Shown in pieces: positions 36,133-47,779 of a DNA stretch of 64,000 bases. A program made the position numbers and the translations under genes. The stretch is from assembly GCA_028564705.1 (NCBI GenBank), contig JAPXFQ010002850.1:372001-436000 (forward strand), given 5' to 3'. Source of the stretch: Apricaphanius iberus (taxonomy: Eukaryota; Chordata; Actinopteri; Cyprinodontiformes; Aphaniidae). A model generated the notes under the pieces. It was not told where the DNA came from and did no database searches. It was given only the letters and a program-made list of their open reading frames with translations. Position 1 is the stretch's first letter. Each line of letters opens with the position of its first letter.

Positions 36133-36248
36133 CTGTGCAGAGGCTTTGGAGTCATTCAGGGCTCTCTGCAGAGCATGGCTCAGTCCTTTTGATAGGTTCT
36201 GCTTTAGGATCAGGTCCAGGCGGTTCCTGCGCAGCTCCATAGACAGCA
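36133..36248 (-). CDS. kiaa1549l: KIAA1549L-like exon: module 1, first half
   Basis: This exon encodes VLSMELRRNRLDLIL followed by KQNLSKGLSHALQRAL and ends ASAQ, 39 residues in all. The amphipathic helix-like part (LSKGLSHALQRAL) corresponds in position to the helix LEKRLENAFEEA in module 2 and MEQRLAELF in module 3. It enters in phase 1 (G plus TG gives Val) and leaves in phase 0 at CACAG|GTCAGT; the acceptor is TTTATAG|TG. There are two N-glycosylation sequons (NLS, NDS). Identity rests mainly on frame continuity and on its place between the mucin exon and the next module exon, since the sequence itself is variable in the family. Confidence 0.84.
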
Positions 36249-38985
36249 CTATAAAGATAAAAAAAAGATTTAGGCAAAGGAGCTCAGTGCAAAAAAAAGC
36301 TGGTTTGAATTTGCTTTTGCTTTTTTGACAAGAACAAATTACCAATAGGTTTATAAACATCACAGCTGTATTCTAAGATGGAAAAAGTTGATTTTTCATT
36401 AACTTTTTATGCACCAAACACTAGTATAGGCTCAAATGTCATTTGTTGAGTAAAAACTTTTGCATCGCAAAGCTTTTTTATGTCTTTTCTTTTCAAATTA
36501 CATCTCTGCAGTTTTTCAATTAGATGTAGATTTTCCACTAAATCACAATACAATACATCTCCATGGACTTAGCAACAGTTCTTTGTAGTTCCACTGAAGT
36601 GAGCTTTAACTCTCTGGTTCAGAAAAAAACAAAACAAGTGCTTAACTCGTACCTGTTCGACGCTGGACCAGAGGAAAAAGCACTTTCATTAGCAGCTAGA
36701 GTCGAAATCATAGGGAACAGCAGGCGATCAAAACTTTGTGAGCACCATGTTTAAAACTCCAGAGTTTTCTTTTGATTTTTCTGACTTTAAATAAAAAAAG
36801 TGTTTCAACAACAAGAAAATGCTGGTTTAGCATCAGAATAATACAAGCTGAATCTTTCTTCTCTTCCTGCAGTTTAATTGTTCAATCGTCTGTCATAGAG
36901 TTTAAATGTGTTACACAGTGCTGCTCACACAGCAGATTATTTTCCACAGAATCTATAACTACCATTTCCAACTCAGTCTATCTTTTAATATGACTGAATG
37001 CAGTTCATAAACCTTCCTCTAAAAGGTACTTCCAATGATGTCGGTGTGGATGAAAGATCAGCTGGTTATGATTGGGGTGCATTCATAAAAGCTGCTTGTT
37101 GTGTAAAACAGCGTTATTACACTAAGGTGGTGATATTAGGGCATTGGTTTGTAGGGATACAGGAATAAATATGATTTGTTGGGTTAAATTGTCTTAATGA
37201 ACTATGATCAAGGGCTAAAACACAGCTTTCATAATAACATTATGACGCGACTGATTCTGGCTCCAGATGAGAATTAGCTGTAGCACCAGCCTAGGTGAAT
37301 CCCTGGAACCTCTTTGGTAGAAAAGCACTAACAAAGTACATGGCTCCCCAAATCATCCCTGACTATGGATACTTCACAATGCATTCAAGCAGCTTGGATT
37401 CTTCTCTTCCTCTGATCTGTGGGACCTTGATTTCAAAATAGAATGCCATTTTACTGAATATCACTCAGTAAGAGTCTGATTTATGTCCTTAGCTTGATTA
37501 AGAAGGTTCTGATGATGTCTCTAATTCAGGAGTGGCTCAATGAAGGAATATGATAGCTGTGTATGATGCACGTGGATTGAGAGCCTTAATACAGACTAAA
37601 GCCACATACCTTGCAAACTCTTGAATGGGCTTTGCTTTAATATCCTTTTAAAGCCACGGTTGTTCCTTTTGCTGGTACACCTATTTCACAACACTTTCTC
37701 CTTCCACCAAACTTTGCATTAATATACTTAGAAACCGCACCATGAAAAACTATTTTCTTTCGTGTCAATAATTGCTCTACAACTGTAAAATTAGCAGTCT
37801 TTCACAGCACTGTTTAGGCTATAACATACAGTAACATTTCTGTGCTCAAAGGCTTTTTAATTGACCTTATGCAATCCCCTGACTTAATGAGAAACTTGTG
37901 TTATCATTAGCCATTAGTTGTAAATATAAAACCTAACATAAAAAAATAGTACTTTTATATCACATTGCATTTCATTTTTATGATATGAGCTTTAGCATTT
38001 TGAATTGAATTGCTGCATTACATAACATCACAATGATATCACAATGTGCCAGAGCTTCTGAACTAGATAAAATAAATGTGATCTTTATTAAACTGTAATA
38101 CATGTAAGTTAAATAAATTATGTAAATTTAAATAAAAAAATGCAAGTCTGTTCATAAAATTGAGACCGTTGAGCACTGTTTAAGAGTTTTAAGTCAAAAT
38201 GTACTTTTCATTTGCCATCAAGCCTCTTTTAATTCATGTAATTTTAATGGTTCTCCTTTTAATTATTCATTGTTTTGTTTTTTCAGGTATTGTATCATTC
38301 AGACACATTGTAAACATTTAATGAAAAAAGATTATAAAAATAGGAAGCTGGAATATGAATCGAAAAAAAGATATTGCATTTTTTTTTTTATAAATCTACT
38401 AGACCTGACACAGGACCTAAGAGATCCATAATCCTGCAACAGATTATCCACTATAATGAGAGATTTAAGCAAACTGTAAATATTCTTGTTAATGCTAAAA
38501 TAATATCTTGCTCATCAAATTGTGCTATTAATGCTATTTCCTATGGAAACATTTTAAGAAATGGGTACAAAAGGTATCTTTCTGAGAGGCTTTTCTGCTT
38601 ATTGACACTAGTCCATGCCCTCGGATTCAGACTTCTTGTTTCTAAATGATCCATAGGTTACAATTAAATGTACAATCATATGTAGAAATATGTTCCTCTC
38701 CAAACAGTTGGGTACTGGAGAAAAGGGGAAAAATAAATTTAAGTCTGAAAAAACAAAGGAAGCTTTTAAAAACATTCAGAAAGCCAGAGATTTTTATCAA
38801 GACCCTTTTTAAGCAGTACACAGAAGTTTGGCAGCTTTTATTCAAACCTAAAGACTGCTGATTCAAGACATTTGCACTGCAGTATAATGTGAAAAGATCT
38901 CAAATATTTTAAAAATGAGAAAATGTTTATGAATGGATTTAACAATGATATTAAAGTTGTTACTAAAATTATTAAAATCTCCTAC
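36249..38985. other. Intron between mucin exon and module 1
   Basis: A 2.7-kb AT-rich intron. Chance frames occur on both strands near 38.4-38.9 kb but carry no domain or splice support. No repeats recognised with confidence. Confidence 0.6.
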
Positions 38986-39822
38986 CTGTTTTAACCCAGA
39001 ACTTCTCCGTTACGTTGCATGGTAGAGGCATTTCCTCTGCACTCGTGGTGGAGGGACTTTGTGTGGTTGTTGTCAGAAGTGGTGTAGTTTGAACTGGGAT
39101 GAATACAGTAGTGGTGGGTGCTTTTGTTGTGGTGGTGGTGGTGGTAGGGGTAGTTGTTGAAGTGGTGGTGGTGGTGGGAGCAGCAGTTGTAGTTGACGCA
39201 GTGGTGGTAGTAGTGGGAGCTGGTGTAGTTGTGGTGGTGGTAGTAGTTGTTGTAGTTGGGGGAACAGTAGTTGTGGTGGTTGTAGTGGGGGATTGTGAGG
39301 TTGTAGAGGTTGTTGTTAGCAGAGTTGCGTTTGTTGTGACTGTGAGTTTTGTTGTTTCCTCTGTGGTTGCAGCAGCTGTGATGTTTGATGTTGATGTCAC
39401 AGCGCTCCCAGTGATCGGTGCCTCTTGTGTTGCCATCTCTGTGCTACTAGCAGTAAGAAAGGTAGTTGAGGGCGTTGTTGTGGTTACTGTGGTCAGCTGA
39501 AGGCTGCCATCGGTCACAGTGTCCTGGCTGGTGTCGTTTGCAGCTGTGGTGGAATCTGGTGGTTTTTCTGTTCTTTCCGTGGTCGAAAACGGCACAGTTG
39601 AAGTGGTGGTTGTTGACGGGGATGTTTTAATTGTTGTGGCTGCTGTGGTTGTGTTCTGAATGGGGATCTTGGGACGCACAGGCATGGTGGTATTCCACTG
39701 GTGGGTGGAAAAAGGGCTTGTGACATTGGGAGGAAGTGTGATATCATGGTCACCCACTGTGGACAGGAGTGACTCAGGTACAGTGGGAAGATCCCAAGCC
39801 GGTAGACCGCTCATTGCCTCAT
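38986..39822 (-). CDS. kiaa1549l: KIAA1549L-like exon: Thr-rich mucin-like segment
   Basis: This 837-nt exon (279 codons, phase 1 to phase 1) encodes a segment dominated by Thr, with Ser, Pro and Ala, including runs of seven to eleven Thr. This is typical of a densely O-glycosylated, extended mucin stalk. Seven N-glycosylation sequons are also present (for example NVT, NTT, NDT, NIT and NAT). It opens with EAMSGLPAWDLP and closes with CNVTEKFWVKT, which leads into the first extracellular module. The acceptor is CTCCCTTCAG|AT and the donor is AAACAG|GTAGGA. On the opposite strand the trinucleotide repeat reads as a poly-Val frame, which is a shadow. The repeated ACN codons make length variation between individuals likely (inference). 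Confidence 0.87.
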
Positions 39823-42126
39823 CTGAAGGGAGAAAGAATACGGGTAAATCTAAAACAATAATCATTTCTAAATACAGCACGCTGCTTCTAAAATGTTCAG
39901 GTTACAGAATTACATAAATGTAGAAATTATGTACAGCACCCTCTGCAAGTATTTGCACCCAGGTAAAGTTAATTATTAAAGGTGCGGCGAGGCGCCTTGA
40001 CATTGAGAAACACCCACAGTAACATACATTTTCTATGGCTTCATGTCTTCTTACCCCCATTGAAATTAAAGCCAGATACCCAACAGTGTGTTGAGAATAT
40101 ACATCTTGTCAACACATGATAAACTAAAACTGTATTGAACTTTGTCACAGGCCAAATTATAAACAAGAATTTTCAAAATCAAAAAGAAAAATGCTAACAT
40201 TGGCATAGTTCTTTATTAAATCACTCCTGATGAAAACAACTTCAGCAGTAGCAAGGCATGAGTTTAAGACCGTAGTTCTATTTAAATCAAAATACTGTCA
40301 AGCAGAAACCCCTGTTGCTGTTAAGTTTAACTAACAAGGGAAATTGCAGTATGCAATTGATGAGTGAGTAAAGTCAGACACAAACCTATTTCTGATGTAA
40401 ACCACATAATATGTAAAAATGCTGGTATTTGCTTGCTTTGAGGGTACTACGTTGTCAAGTATATACATAACACATTTTTTCATTTAAACTATAATATATT
40501 CTTGGATTGGGATACCAATTGTCTTTATAATGGAACAATCAATCATAAAATATTATCAAAAAATATAAATAAAAGCGTTTTTTCCCTATCTTTCTCTGAA
40601 ACATCTGTTAAAAGGACATGAACCTTTGGGAGGGAAAAGATATATACTTTATAAAACATTTACCTCTTTTTAATTCTTACTGTTTTAGTTTTATAGTTTT
40701 GAGTCTGCCATGGTTACTTTTGCTTTTTCTATTGTACTCCCTAAAGATTTGCCTTTCAAATGTTTTTTTTTTCATTTCCAATTCTGAATTTCCAATTCTG
40801 TACCTCACTGGTGTATTTACTGATTGCTGAACAACTATCATGCTATAAATGCAATAACATAGATGCATCAAAATCCAGGGAATCAATAAAACAGGCAGGT
40901 ATTAGATTAAAAACAAACCTGTCAAATCCCAGTTGTCACTTTCATTTAATTTAAGATTAATGTGATTAAAATAAGTAGAAAGGTTTGTTTAAAATAGAAG
41001 AAATGAAGGCAGCAAAGTTTTAATTCCATACAGAAAATCCAATTGTAACATATCAACAATGAAAACAACTTTAATATCAGGTTTTTGTTATATCTGTCTA
41101 CATTGTGATAGCAAATGCATAAGGCAGGCTACCTTTCATTTCCAGAAAACTCTCCAGATCTCCCCCGCGTTTTACCAGCAGGGGGCTCAAGCAATCAAAT
41201 TGTGAAATCAGATGAAAAACTTTAAAGAGAGGCTACATCCCCCTGGACATTTTACAGAAGGCTACATGTTTTTATTATTATTACCTTATTATTGAGGAAA
41301 CATGAGGATGATGATGATTATGATGATGAAGAAAAATGATCTAAAGGATGTTGACAGTGATCTGATGAAAAGGCTGGGGGGAAAAACATGACCACAGTGA
41401 TAATGCTCAATAAAAAAAAAAAGATAAAATGATAAAATGATACAATGTATCACTACTAAATCAGTGTAAAAAATGACAACATTTTACCAATAAAAATCTG
41501 AATCTGCAACTGTTAAATTGCTAGAGACCACAACTAAAAGTTGTCTCTAACCTGTGCGGCGAATCTCAACGCCCTTTTCTGCTTCTTTGAGTCTTGCTTT
41601 TCTGGTTCAGGCTTTTAGTTTAGGACCAAGTGTTAGTACATTTACAGCTCAGTGGTACGCTTTCCATTTCCAGATGATGGATTAAACAGTAATCCATTAA
41701 ATGTCTAGAGATTGGGATATTGTTTAATAACCTTCCCCTGTAGCTTAATCCCTGACCCGTCTTCTGTGCTCCTTGATCTGCGTGATGCTCTTGTTCTTAA
41801 GCAAACCTCTGATGCCTCTTCGGAGGAGCTAAATTCATTCAGGTTTCACAAATAAGGAAGACAGCCATCTTGAATGGCTGTAATGAATTCTAACTAAGGG
41901 GTTAAGATTACAATAGGCTGGATATAAATCCACAATATATTATTTTTAGACCTATTTTGACAAATGTTTTAAACCATTTATCCTTTCTCTTCCATTTCAC
42001 AACTAAATTCTAATTTTAACTGATCTGTCATAAAATCCCAATAAATGACATTGAGGTTTGTGGCTGTATTGTTCTAGAATGTCAAAAAGTGAAATCAGTA
42101 TCATGAATTTGAAAAATAATACCCAC
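39823..42126. other. Intron between N-terminal and mucin exons
   Basis: A 2.3-kb intron. Near 39.93 kb the string TACAGCACCCTCTGCAAGTA followed by TTTGCACCCAGGTAAA looks like a lone Tc1-type terminal repeat. A short ATG/GAT repeat sits at 41.3 kb. No exon recognised. Confidence 0.55.
41305..41330. repeat. Short (GAT)n trinucleotide repeat
   Basis: The run GAGGATGATGATGATTATGA and GATGAAG is a short imperfect trinucleotide repeat in an intron. Confidence 0.8.
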
Positions 42127-42795
42127 CTAAACTGTAGTTGGTGGAAGAGCTGTTGTTTCCAAAAACCACAGATATGGTGGTCGATGCTGGAGTCTGACTC
42201 AGTTTGTCGCTGGATGGAGAGGAGGGCAGAGAAGATGCTTTTGTTGTGGAGGGAGATAATGCCTTGGATGAAGAAGAGCTTTTGGATGAAGAAGAGCTTT
42301 TAGACCAAGCAGCTTTAGACATCAGTCCTAAAGGTTTCCTGACTGTTGGTTTCTGCTGCTCTGCCGTCTCTGTCAGCATGCTGAGAACTGATGAAAGGGC
42401 TGCCTGCTCCCTTTGGACCTCTCCACTTGTCCTCAGCTTCTCCTGAACAAGCCTGGGAGCTGGATCTTCGGGCACTTCTGGCAGCGAATCCTCCTCGACC
42501 GGCCTCCATCCCGCTTCAGCCCACGCTCGAGTTTCCGTCACAATCCCAGCCTCTGCAAAGACTTTTCCATGCGCTCCCGCACCCACTCCTCCCTGTGTTT
42601 CTGTCCAGACTGTAGTTTTCGCTTCGGCAAACACTTTACCCTCAGGCCAACGTCTGAGTTCAGCATCAAGACCTGGTCCAGGAGCAACCTCTTTGACCCC
42701 AGCTCTGTCTATGATACCAGGAGTTAAGTTAGGTGGCACTGTGGAGTCCAGAGGTATGTCACTGTGCTTCAATGACACATAATGGCCTTCGTCAG
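42127..42795 (-). CDS. kiaa1549l: KIAA1549L-like exon: N-terminal ectodomain, Ser/Lys-rich
   Basis: This exon encodes about 223 residues. It starts ADEGHYVSLKHSD, goes through an acidic, Pro/Glu-rich middle containing two copies of KVFAEA, and ends in a run rich in Ser and Lys followed by three overlapping N-glycosylation sequons. The donor is TTTAG|GTGGGT, leaving one base (G) that pairs with AT of the next exon to make Asp. The acceptor is a NAGNAG site (AAGCAG), so the exon may start at 42798 or 42795. Both keep the same incoming phase 1. An upstream in-frame ATG gives a fake signal peptide that I judge to be the intron pyrimidine tract. I do not recognise a folded domain. Because the next exon continues the frame exactly, I am fairly sure it belongs to this gene, but it could be alternatively used. 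Confidence 0.78.
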
Positions 42796-43644
42796 CTGCT
42801 TGAGATAGAGACAGAGAGAGAATGAAAGAAAGAGAAAAAGAGAGGAAATTCATGTTTAATTAGGGCAGTTTGACTCATCTCTCTGAAAGGAGAGGCAAAG
42901 TGATTCACTTCTGCACACACATCTGGAAACCTTGAATCATTACGCCTCATAAGGTCATTCCAACTGTCCAACTGTCAGTAGATTTAAACTTGCCCTGCTT
43001 GCACTCACACCCAGACTCTTGAGGAAAATCATACACACAAAAACATCCATATAATTCCACCGCCTCACACATACAGAGCAAAGAGGATTAAAACTGTGAC
43101 TGCTGGAAAAGTAGTAATACTGTCAAAAATAGGTCACTTATGTTTTAGAGGATAAAGCATAGGGAATTAATTTTTATGTTCCAGGATCCAGAAATTAGGA
43201 CACAAATGCACCCTAATCAACTGTGATTTCACAGATACTAACCGTTTCCCTTAGGTTAACCACACAGGCTCTCAGAACAAACAAGAAACACTCTGGCTCT
43301 TAGCTCATATCAATACAAATGAGGATGGAATTGGTTTTCAAATGTGGCTGTTTGCTATTTATAGATCACATTAGTTGTTCTTCATTTATGAAATACATAA
43401 CATACATGAAAATGGAGCAGGACAGAGAACATCCTATTTAACATCATACTCATGCTGAATTTTGTAAATGGTTCTCATCCGCATCAATAAAGCTTGGAAT
43501 CTCGGCTGAATGAGACACTCTCAATTAATCCTCTCATTTGGACTGAAAATCCCCTTAAAATCGTTCTAGTTCGGCAGATAAAAGACATTTATTCAGAAGT
43601 GAATTAGATTTTTTTTTTTTTACTTAAAGAAATGCTGGTGTAGT

Positions 43645-44205
43645 CATACATTTTTAACATTTTCACAGTTTGGCATGTTACAATCCCAAACACATTTTGT
43701 TGGTGTTTTTGTGATTACCCAACACCAAGTAGCACATAGCTGTGGAAGCAAAAATGATACATGGTATTCAAAAATTTGTATAAAGAAAAATGTAAAACAG
43801 AAACAAAAATTGTGAGCTAATCTCTGTATCCATCTTTTATGTGAAGGCTGCAGAGGATTATTTGAGAACATTTATGAAGGCCAAGGAACACAGCACACAG
43901 GTAAGAAATAAAGTTTTAAGAGGTTAAAGCAGGGTAAGATAAAAAACAATATTCCTCATTCCTGTAAACATCTCACAGAGAACTGTTCAGTCCGTTATGT
44001 AAAAACTGAAAGAGGATAGGACAACTGCAAACCTACCGAGACATGGTTGTCCACCTAAACTGACAGGCCAGGACAAAGGCAGACTATTGGGAGAATCTGT
44101 CTGCACTATTAGTTATGCATTTCACATCTCTGACCTTTGTGGAAGAGTGGCAAATAGAAACCAGAGGAAATCTTATTTTCAGTTTGCCACAAGTTATTTA
44201 GGGAG
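43645..44205 (+). mobile_element. Truncated Tc1-like transposon
   Basis: Plus-strand blocks follow the order of a fish Tc1 element: ATGAAGGCCAAGGAACACAG at 43.87 kb, CATCTCACAGAGAACTGTTC, ACTGCAAACCTACCGAGACA, CCACCTAAACTGACAGGCCA, then GTGGAAGAGTGGCAAATAGA and TTTCAGTTTGCCACAAGTTA. This covers the DNA-binding half (a helix-turn-helix with a GRPP-like hinge). Stops break it. It ends abruptly where a LINE tail begins, so the catalytic half is missing. Confidence 0.8.
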
Positions 44206-44420
44206 GCCAGTAGCTTTTAGTTTCTATGCTCACCTTACCTGGAACAAACTTCCAGACAACTGCAAAGCTGCTGAAACATTGAGTTTATTTAAATCAAAGC
44301 TAAAAACTCATCCGTTTAGAGATGCCTTTGAGTAAACAGTTATGGATAGCTGGAATGTAATCTGTTTGAGTATTTCATATATTCTGTGCCTTCAATGTTG
44401 TATTTGATGCTTTGATTACT
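44206..44420 (+). mobile_element. LINE 3' end (reverse-transcriptase C-terminus)
   Basis: The translation FSFYAHLTWNKLPDNCKAAE, then SLFKSKLKTHPFRDAF and a stop, is the common C-terminal end of fish LINE reverse transcriptases. A T-rich 3' UTR follows. The frame is open and joins upstream to the Tc1 fragment, forming an 82-codon chimeric frame from 44087 to 44335. Confidence 0.8.
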
Positions 44421-47033
44421 GTTGTTCTCCCCTAATCACCCAAAGCGCAAGTGCGTTGCATAATTCCCACGCTCCCCGAGTCTCTACGGAGGATCGGTTA
44501 ATTAAAAAGTGGTGACTGTGAGTTAGGGAGCCTTTGCAGAACAAGCTTTGTGCTTAGCTGCTGCACATCCTCTGTAAACCTCCTATAAATACATGTTAAA
44601 TATCACGTCACGAATTACCATCACTGAGCAATCTGTCGGTCGTTAAGCCATGTCATATCATAAATGCCATTAGAAGAGGAAATTAATCCCCGTAGAATGT
44701 TTATGTTCAAGTTTCTTTGGGATCAGAGTGGTGTGTTAGTCACTTTTAGGAAGTGGGAACAGACAAAGTTAGAAATGACAAGGACAATGTGCTCAGGGCA
44801 ACACAGGGTAAGTTACATGCCGGCTAAATTTAACCTAAAAGTCATCCTTCTGCTAATATAGATCATCACATTCTTTTCCTTTAATAATTCAATATGAAAG
44901 CTTTTTTTCTTTTCGGAAAGAAATCAAAAACTGTTCTCCATTCTTAGTATTATGCATTAAGATTAACTATTGTAGTATAAAATATGATATCTGATCTTAG
45001 CGCAATACTTAGCCATAACAAATGACTGAATTTTCTTGAGCTAAAGGGTGATAAATCATGTGCTAAATGCCAATCTTGCTTTGTTTCTGCTCAAATGAAT
45101 GATTGCTCAGATTCAAACTGTAATTATTATTATGATGAGTAATAATACTGTCTGCCATTGTTTTTGTGACATTACTAACATTATGACTTGGTCATGACAG
45201 CATCTCCTTCAATAGCAGACAATCTGTTCCCACCTTGTTTGCTGTAAAGTCAATTACAGGACAGTCAATTACAGGAGAGGGTAAATCAGTGATGATTGAA
45301 GAGATGGTGAGGATTAATGAAGGAATTGATGGAATGAATTACTGTACTATATCCAACACTGTAAGGAATGTCTGCTCAAACAAAACCTCCTGCTCTGGCT
45401 GAGAGCGGCATATGTGACTCCACTTTCAGGCCTTAATGAAAACACTAGGAAGGAGGAAGCTCTACTGAGATCAAATATGGACGGGGTGGCTGGATTTTGG
45501 AGGAGAAAGGGTGGATAAAAGTTGGATAAATGTGCATCTACAGTGCATTAGCTTTTTGGACAAAACATGAAAGACATATTTTGCCTATTTCCATGTGAGA
45601 ACATTCGGCTTACACCAGATTATGAGAATCATAGCACAGAAATGATGCACAAAGCACCATGAGCCATTTACAAGGCTTTTAGGCTGGAGTCATATTATGC
45701 CTTGACCATGGTTTCTTGCCAGCTGGATGGGATGATGCCCTGCTGCATCAGTGCAGCTGCCAACACAAACCTGTATAGCCTTCACAGTTCAGTAGCTGCC
45801 TTCTGAATATTCATATTGTTCTTTTTTAGATAGGTATTAATGTACCAGTAAATCTTTAATGTCTGAGTGCATGCACATGTGCATTTTTGTCATGTCCTCT
45901 ACAATTTGAGCCAAACAGAGCTCATCCAAGTAAACCACTATAACAGCGAGCAGAAGAGGTAAAGTGCCAAACACACAGGAAGGGTGAAGGTACAGCTGAG
46001 CCAAATGGTCAGGGTTGTGAAGCTCTGAGAGAAAAAGTGTGGAGGGGGAGTGTGGTTAGCTCAATTTGCCATCTAGCCATCTGGTGTGGGCAGGTTTTCA
46101 TATCAATAATTAGTATTCCACACAGTGGATAAAATAATATATATCTTAATCATAAAGCTGTGCCAGTAGAGATATATCTACAACTATGACAGCTTCTCTG
46201 GTATGATTTATTACAACAACCTGCAGTACAGAGGGTGTCACATTATTCATGCAAAAAAAACAGTGGGTTCAACACTTTAGTAAAAAAAAAAAGAGATGAA
46301 GCACAACACATTTTGCAGAAGATGCGGCTTTTTCAGTTCTGTATAATCATCCTTTTTCAGGAATGCATGCATAGAAATTTGGTTAAATGAGAAAAAATGC
46401 ATTTTAACATAGGAAAATTAAAAGCTGCTTTCAACAACACTAGATGCTTCTTAACCATGAACTAAAATAGAATAATCACACAAAAAAAATACAGTTTAAC
46501 TTTTTCAGGTCAGATTTGTGAACGTTTTTAGTTTACAGTTTCTAAAAACAGGGCTTCTTAATTTTTAGGGGTTCACCCTTAGTGATTCATTAAAATCTTT
46601 TCAAGGACCCTTTTACAATCCTCAGGCTGACAATATCTTTCATAAATGGCCTTTCATACCCTGGATACTGCAGGAATTGTTTAAACTTTAACATTTACAA
46701 TCAAAATGTTCACAATGTGTTTAAAAAAAAAAGACTTTTGAAAATCATTTGAACACATTTAAAAACTTTTAATTCATTCTAGTTATATTTTTTATTGAGT
46801 GTATTAAAAAATATTAAAGTTGAAAAAGAAATTAACAATAAAAAACTGGACCAATTCCAAATACGCTTTTTAAATGTACTTATCAATTCAAAGACGTTAA
46901 TTGGTTCAATAATAATAGAACTTTCAATTTTAACATAACTGCCATACTTTCTAATTTTAGCAGGTTTGCATTGCTTGATGAAGTGGGTGGACTTAAATAT
47001 TTATCAATTGTGCTAATCAGCTCAACCCCAGAA

Positions 47034-47290
47034 GATGTCCTCTTAAGCTTGGTTTATGCTTGACGCATGTACATTCCGCACGGAAATGAGACATGCAGAA
47101 CCGGCCCGAGACGCCTTCTAGCAGCGTTTATACTTTTTGTATCTTGTCCCTGCTGAGAAGCAACATTCTTGAAGACTGTAGGGGGCGGTGTAGGGCTCAA
47201 CAGCATACATACAAAACTACACCATAGCAGAAGTAGTAATGCCTGTCTTTACAAGATTGCGACACCAGTGAGCTTAAACAAAGCAGAACT
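47034..47290. repeat. MITE-like repeat with CpG-rich head
   Basis: It begins AAGCTTGGTTTATGCTTGAC followed by GCATGTACATTCCGCACGG, which is richer in CpG than its surroundings and resembles a start seen in fish DNA transposon derivatives. The right boundary is not visible. No coding capacity. Confidence 0.4.
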
Positions 47291-47779
47291 TTTATGCTGT
47301 TTACTTAGGAAAAAAGACAAAAAAGGAGACTGTCCACTCGTCCATTAAAACACAGTTGATCACAGTGAACAATAGATTCTCTATTAAGGGCATCAAAACT
47401 ATGAATGGTCAAACTTGGTCTGACAGTATTGAGAAAGACCAGTACAATATGTATATAAGCTTGGTTTGTTGAGGTCAGGATGAAGTATCTTCTTAATATC
47501 ACCTTCAGGAGATTCTAGCAGATGACAAAAACAGCATTATCTGCAGCCTGCGGTGATCTGATCACTCTGTCCCCGGTTTAAACTATGCTTATGTTTATAT
47601 CATACCAACCTGCAGGCACCCCATAAAATGGATGTGTAACATAAGTTTTCTCAGCTAGCTGGACTTGAACTTCTGCATAGTGACATGCCCACCCAATGTG
47701 TAAACCACTCTGTAAATGCAGCATCTTAGGTAGCCTATGAGAAGCAACCAGGGGAGATTAAATTTAACATATCCCTCAT

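Larger units (their letters stand above)
2921..42795 (-). other. kiaa1549l: Gene body: KIAA1549L-like membrane protein (partial)
   Basis: Eleven exons on the minus strand join without a frame conflict, using GT donors and AG acceptors throughout. Together they encode an N-terminal Ser/Lys-rich part, a Thr-rich mucin stretch, three related extracellular modules, one membrane helix and the start of a cytoplasmic tail. This is the domain order of the KIAA1549/UPF0606 family. Assignment to KIAA1549L rather than KIAA1549 rests on recalled residues after the membrane, such as VQGFDYAK, VTKET and PVRDAP. The start exon is not recognised and the 3' end lies off the left edge. The molecular function of the family is not established; KIAA1549 itself is best known as a fusion partner of BRAF in glioma. 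Teleosts may have two copies (a and b), and I cannot tell which this is. Confidence 0.88.

Noticed and set aside
39099..39500. 133-codon plus-strand frame rich in Val
   Set aside because: It is the antisense of the Thr-rich mucin exon. Complement of ACN codons gives GTN, so the Val runs are an automatic shadow.
42204..42727. Plus-strand frames of 74-104 codons
   Set aside because: They overlap the N-terminal exon antisense, and have no splice or homology support.
42101..42853. Start at ATG 42853 with a signal peptide
   Set aside because: The first 18-19 codons coincide with a long pyrimidine tract ending in AG, which is better read as intron. Kept open as a finding, but not used for the exon boundary.
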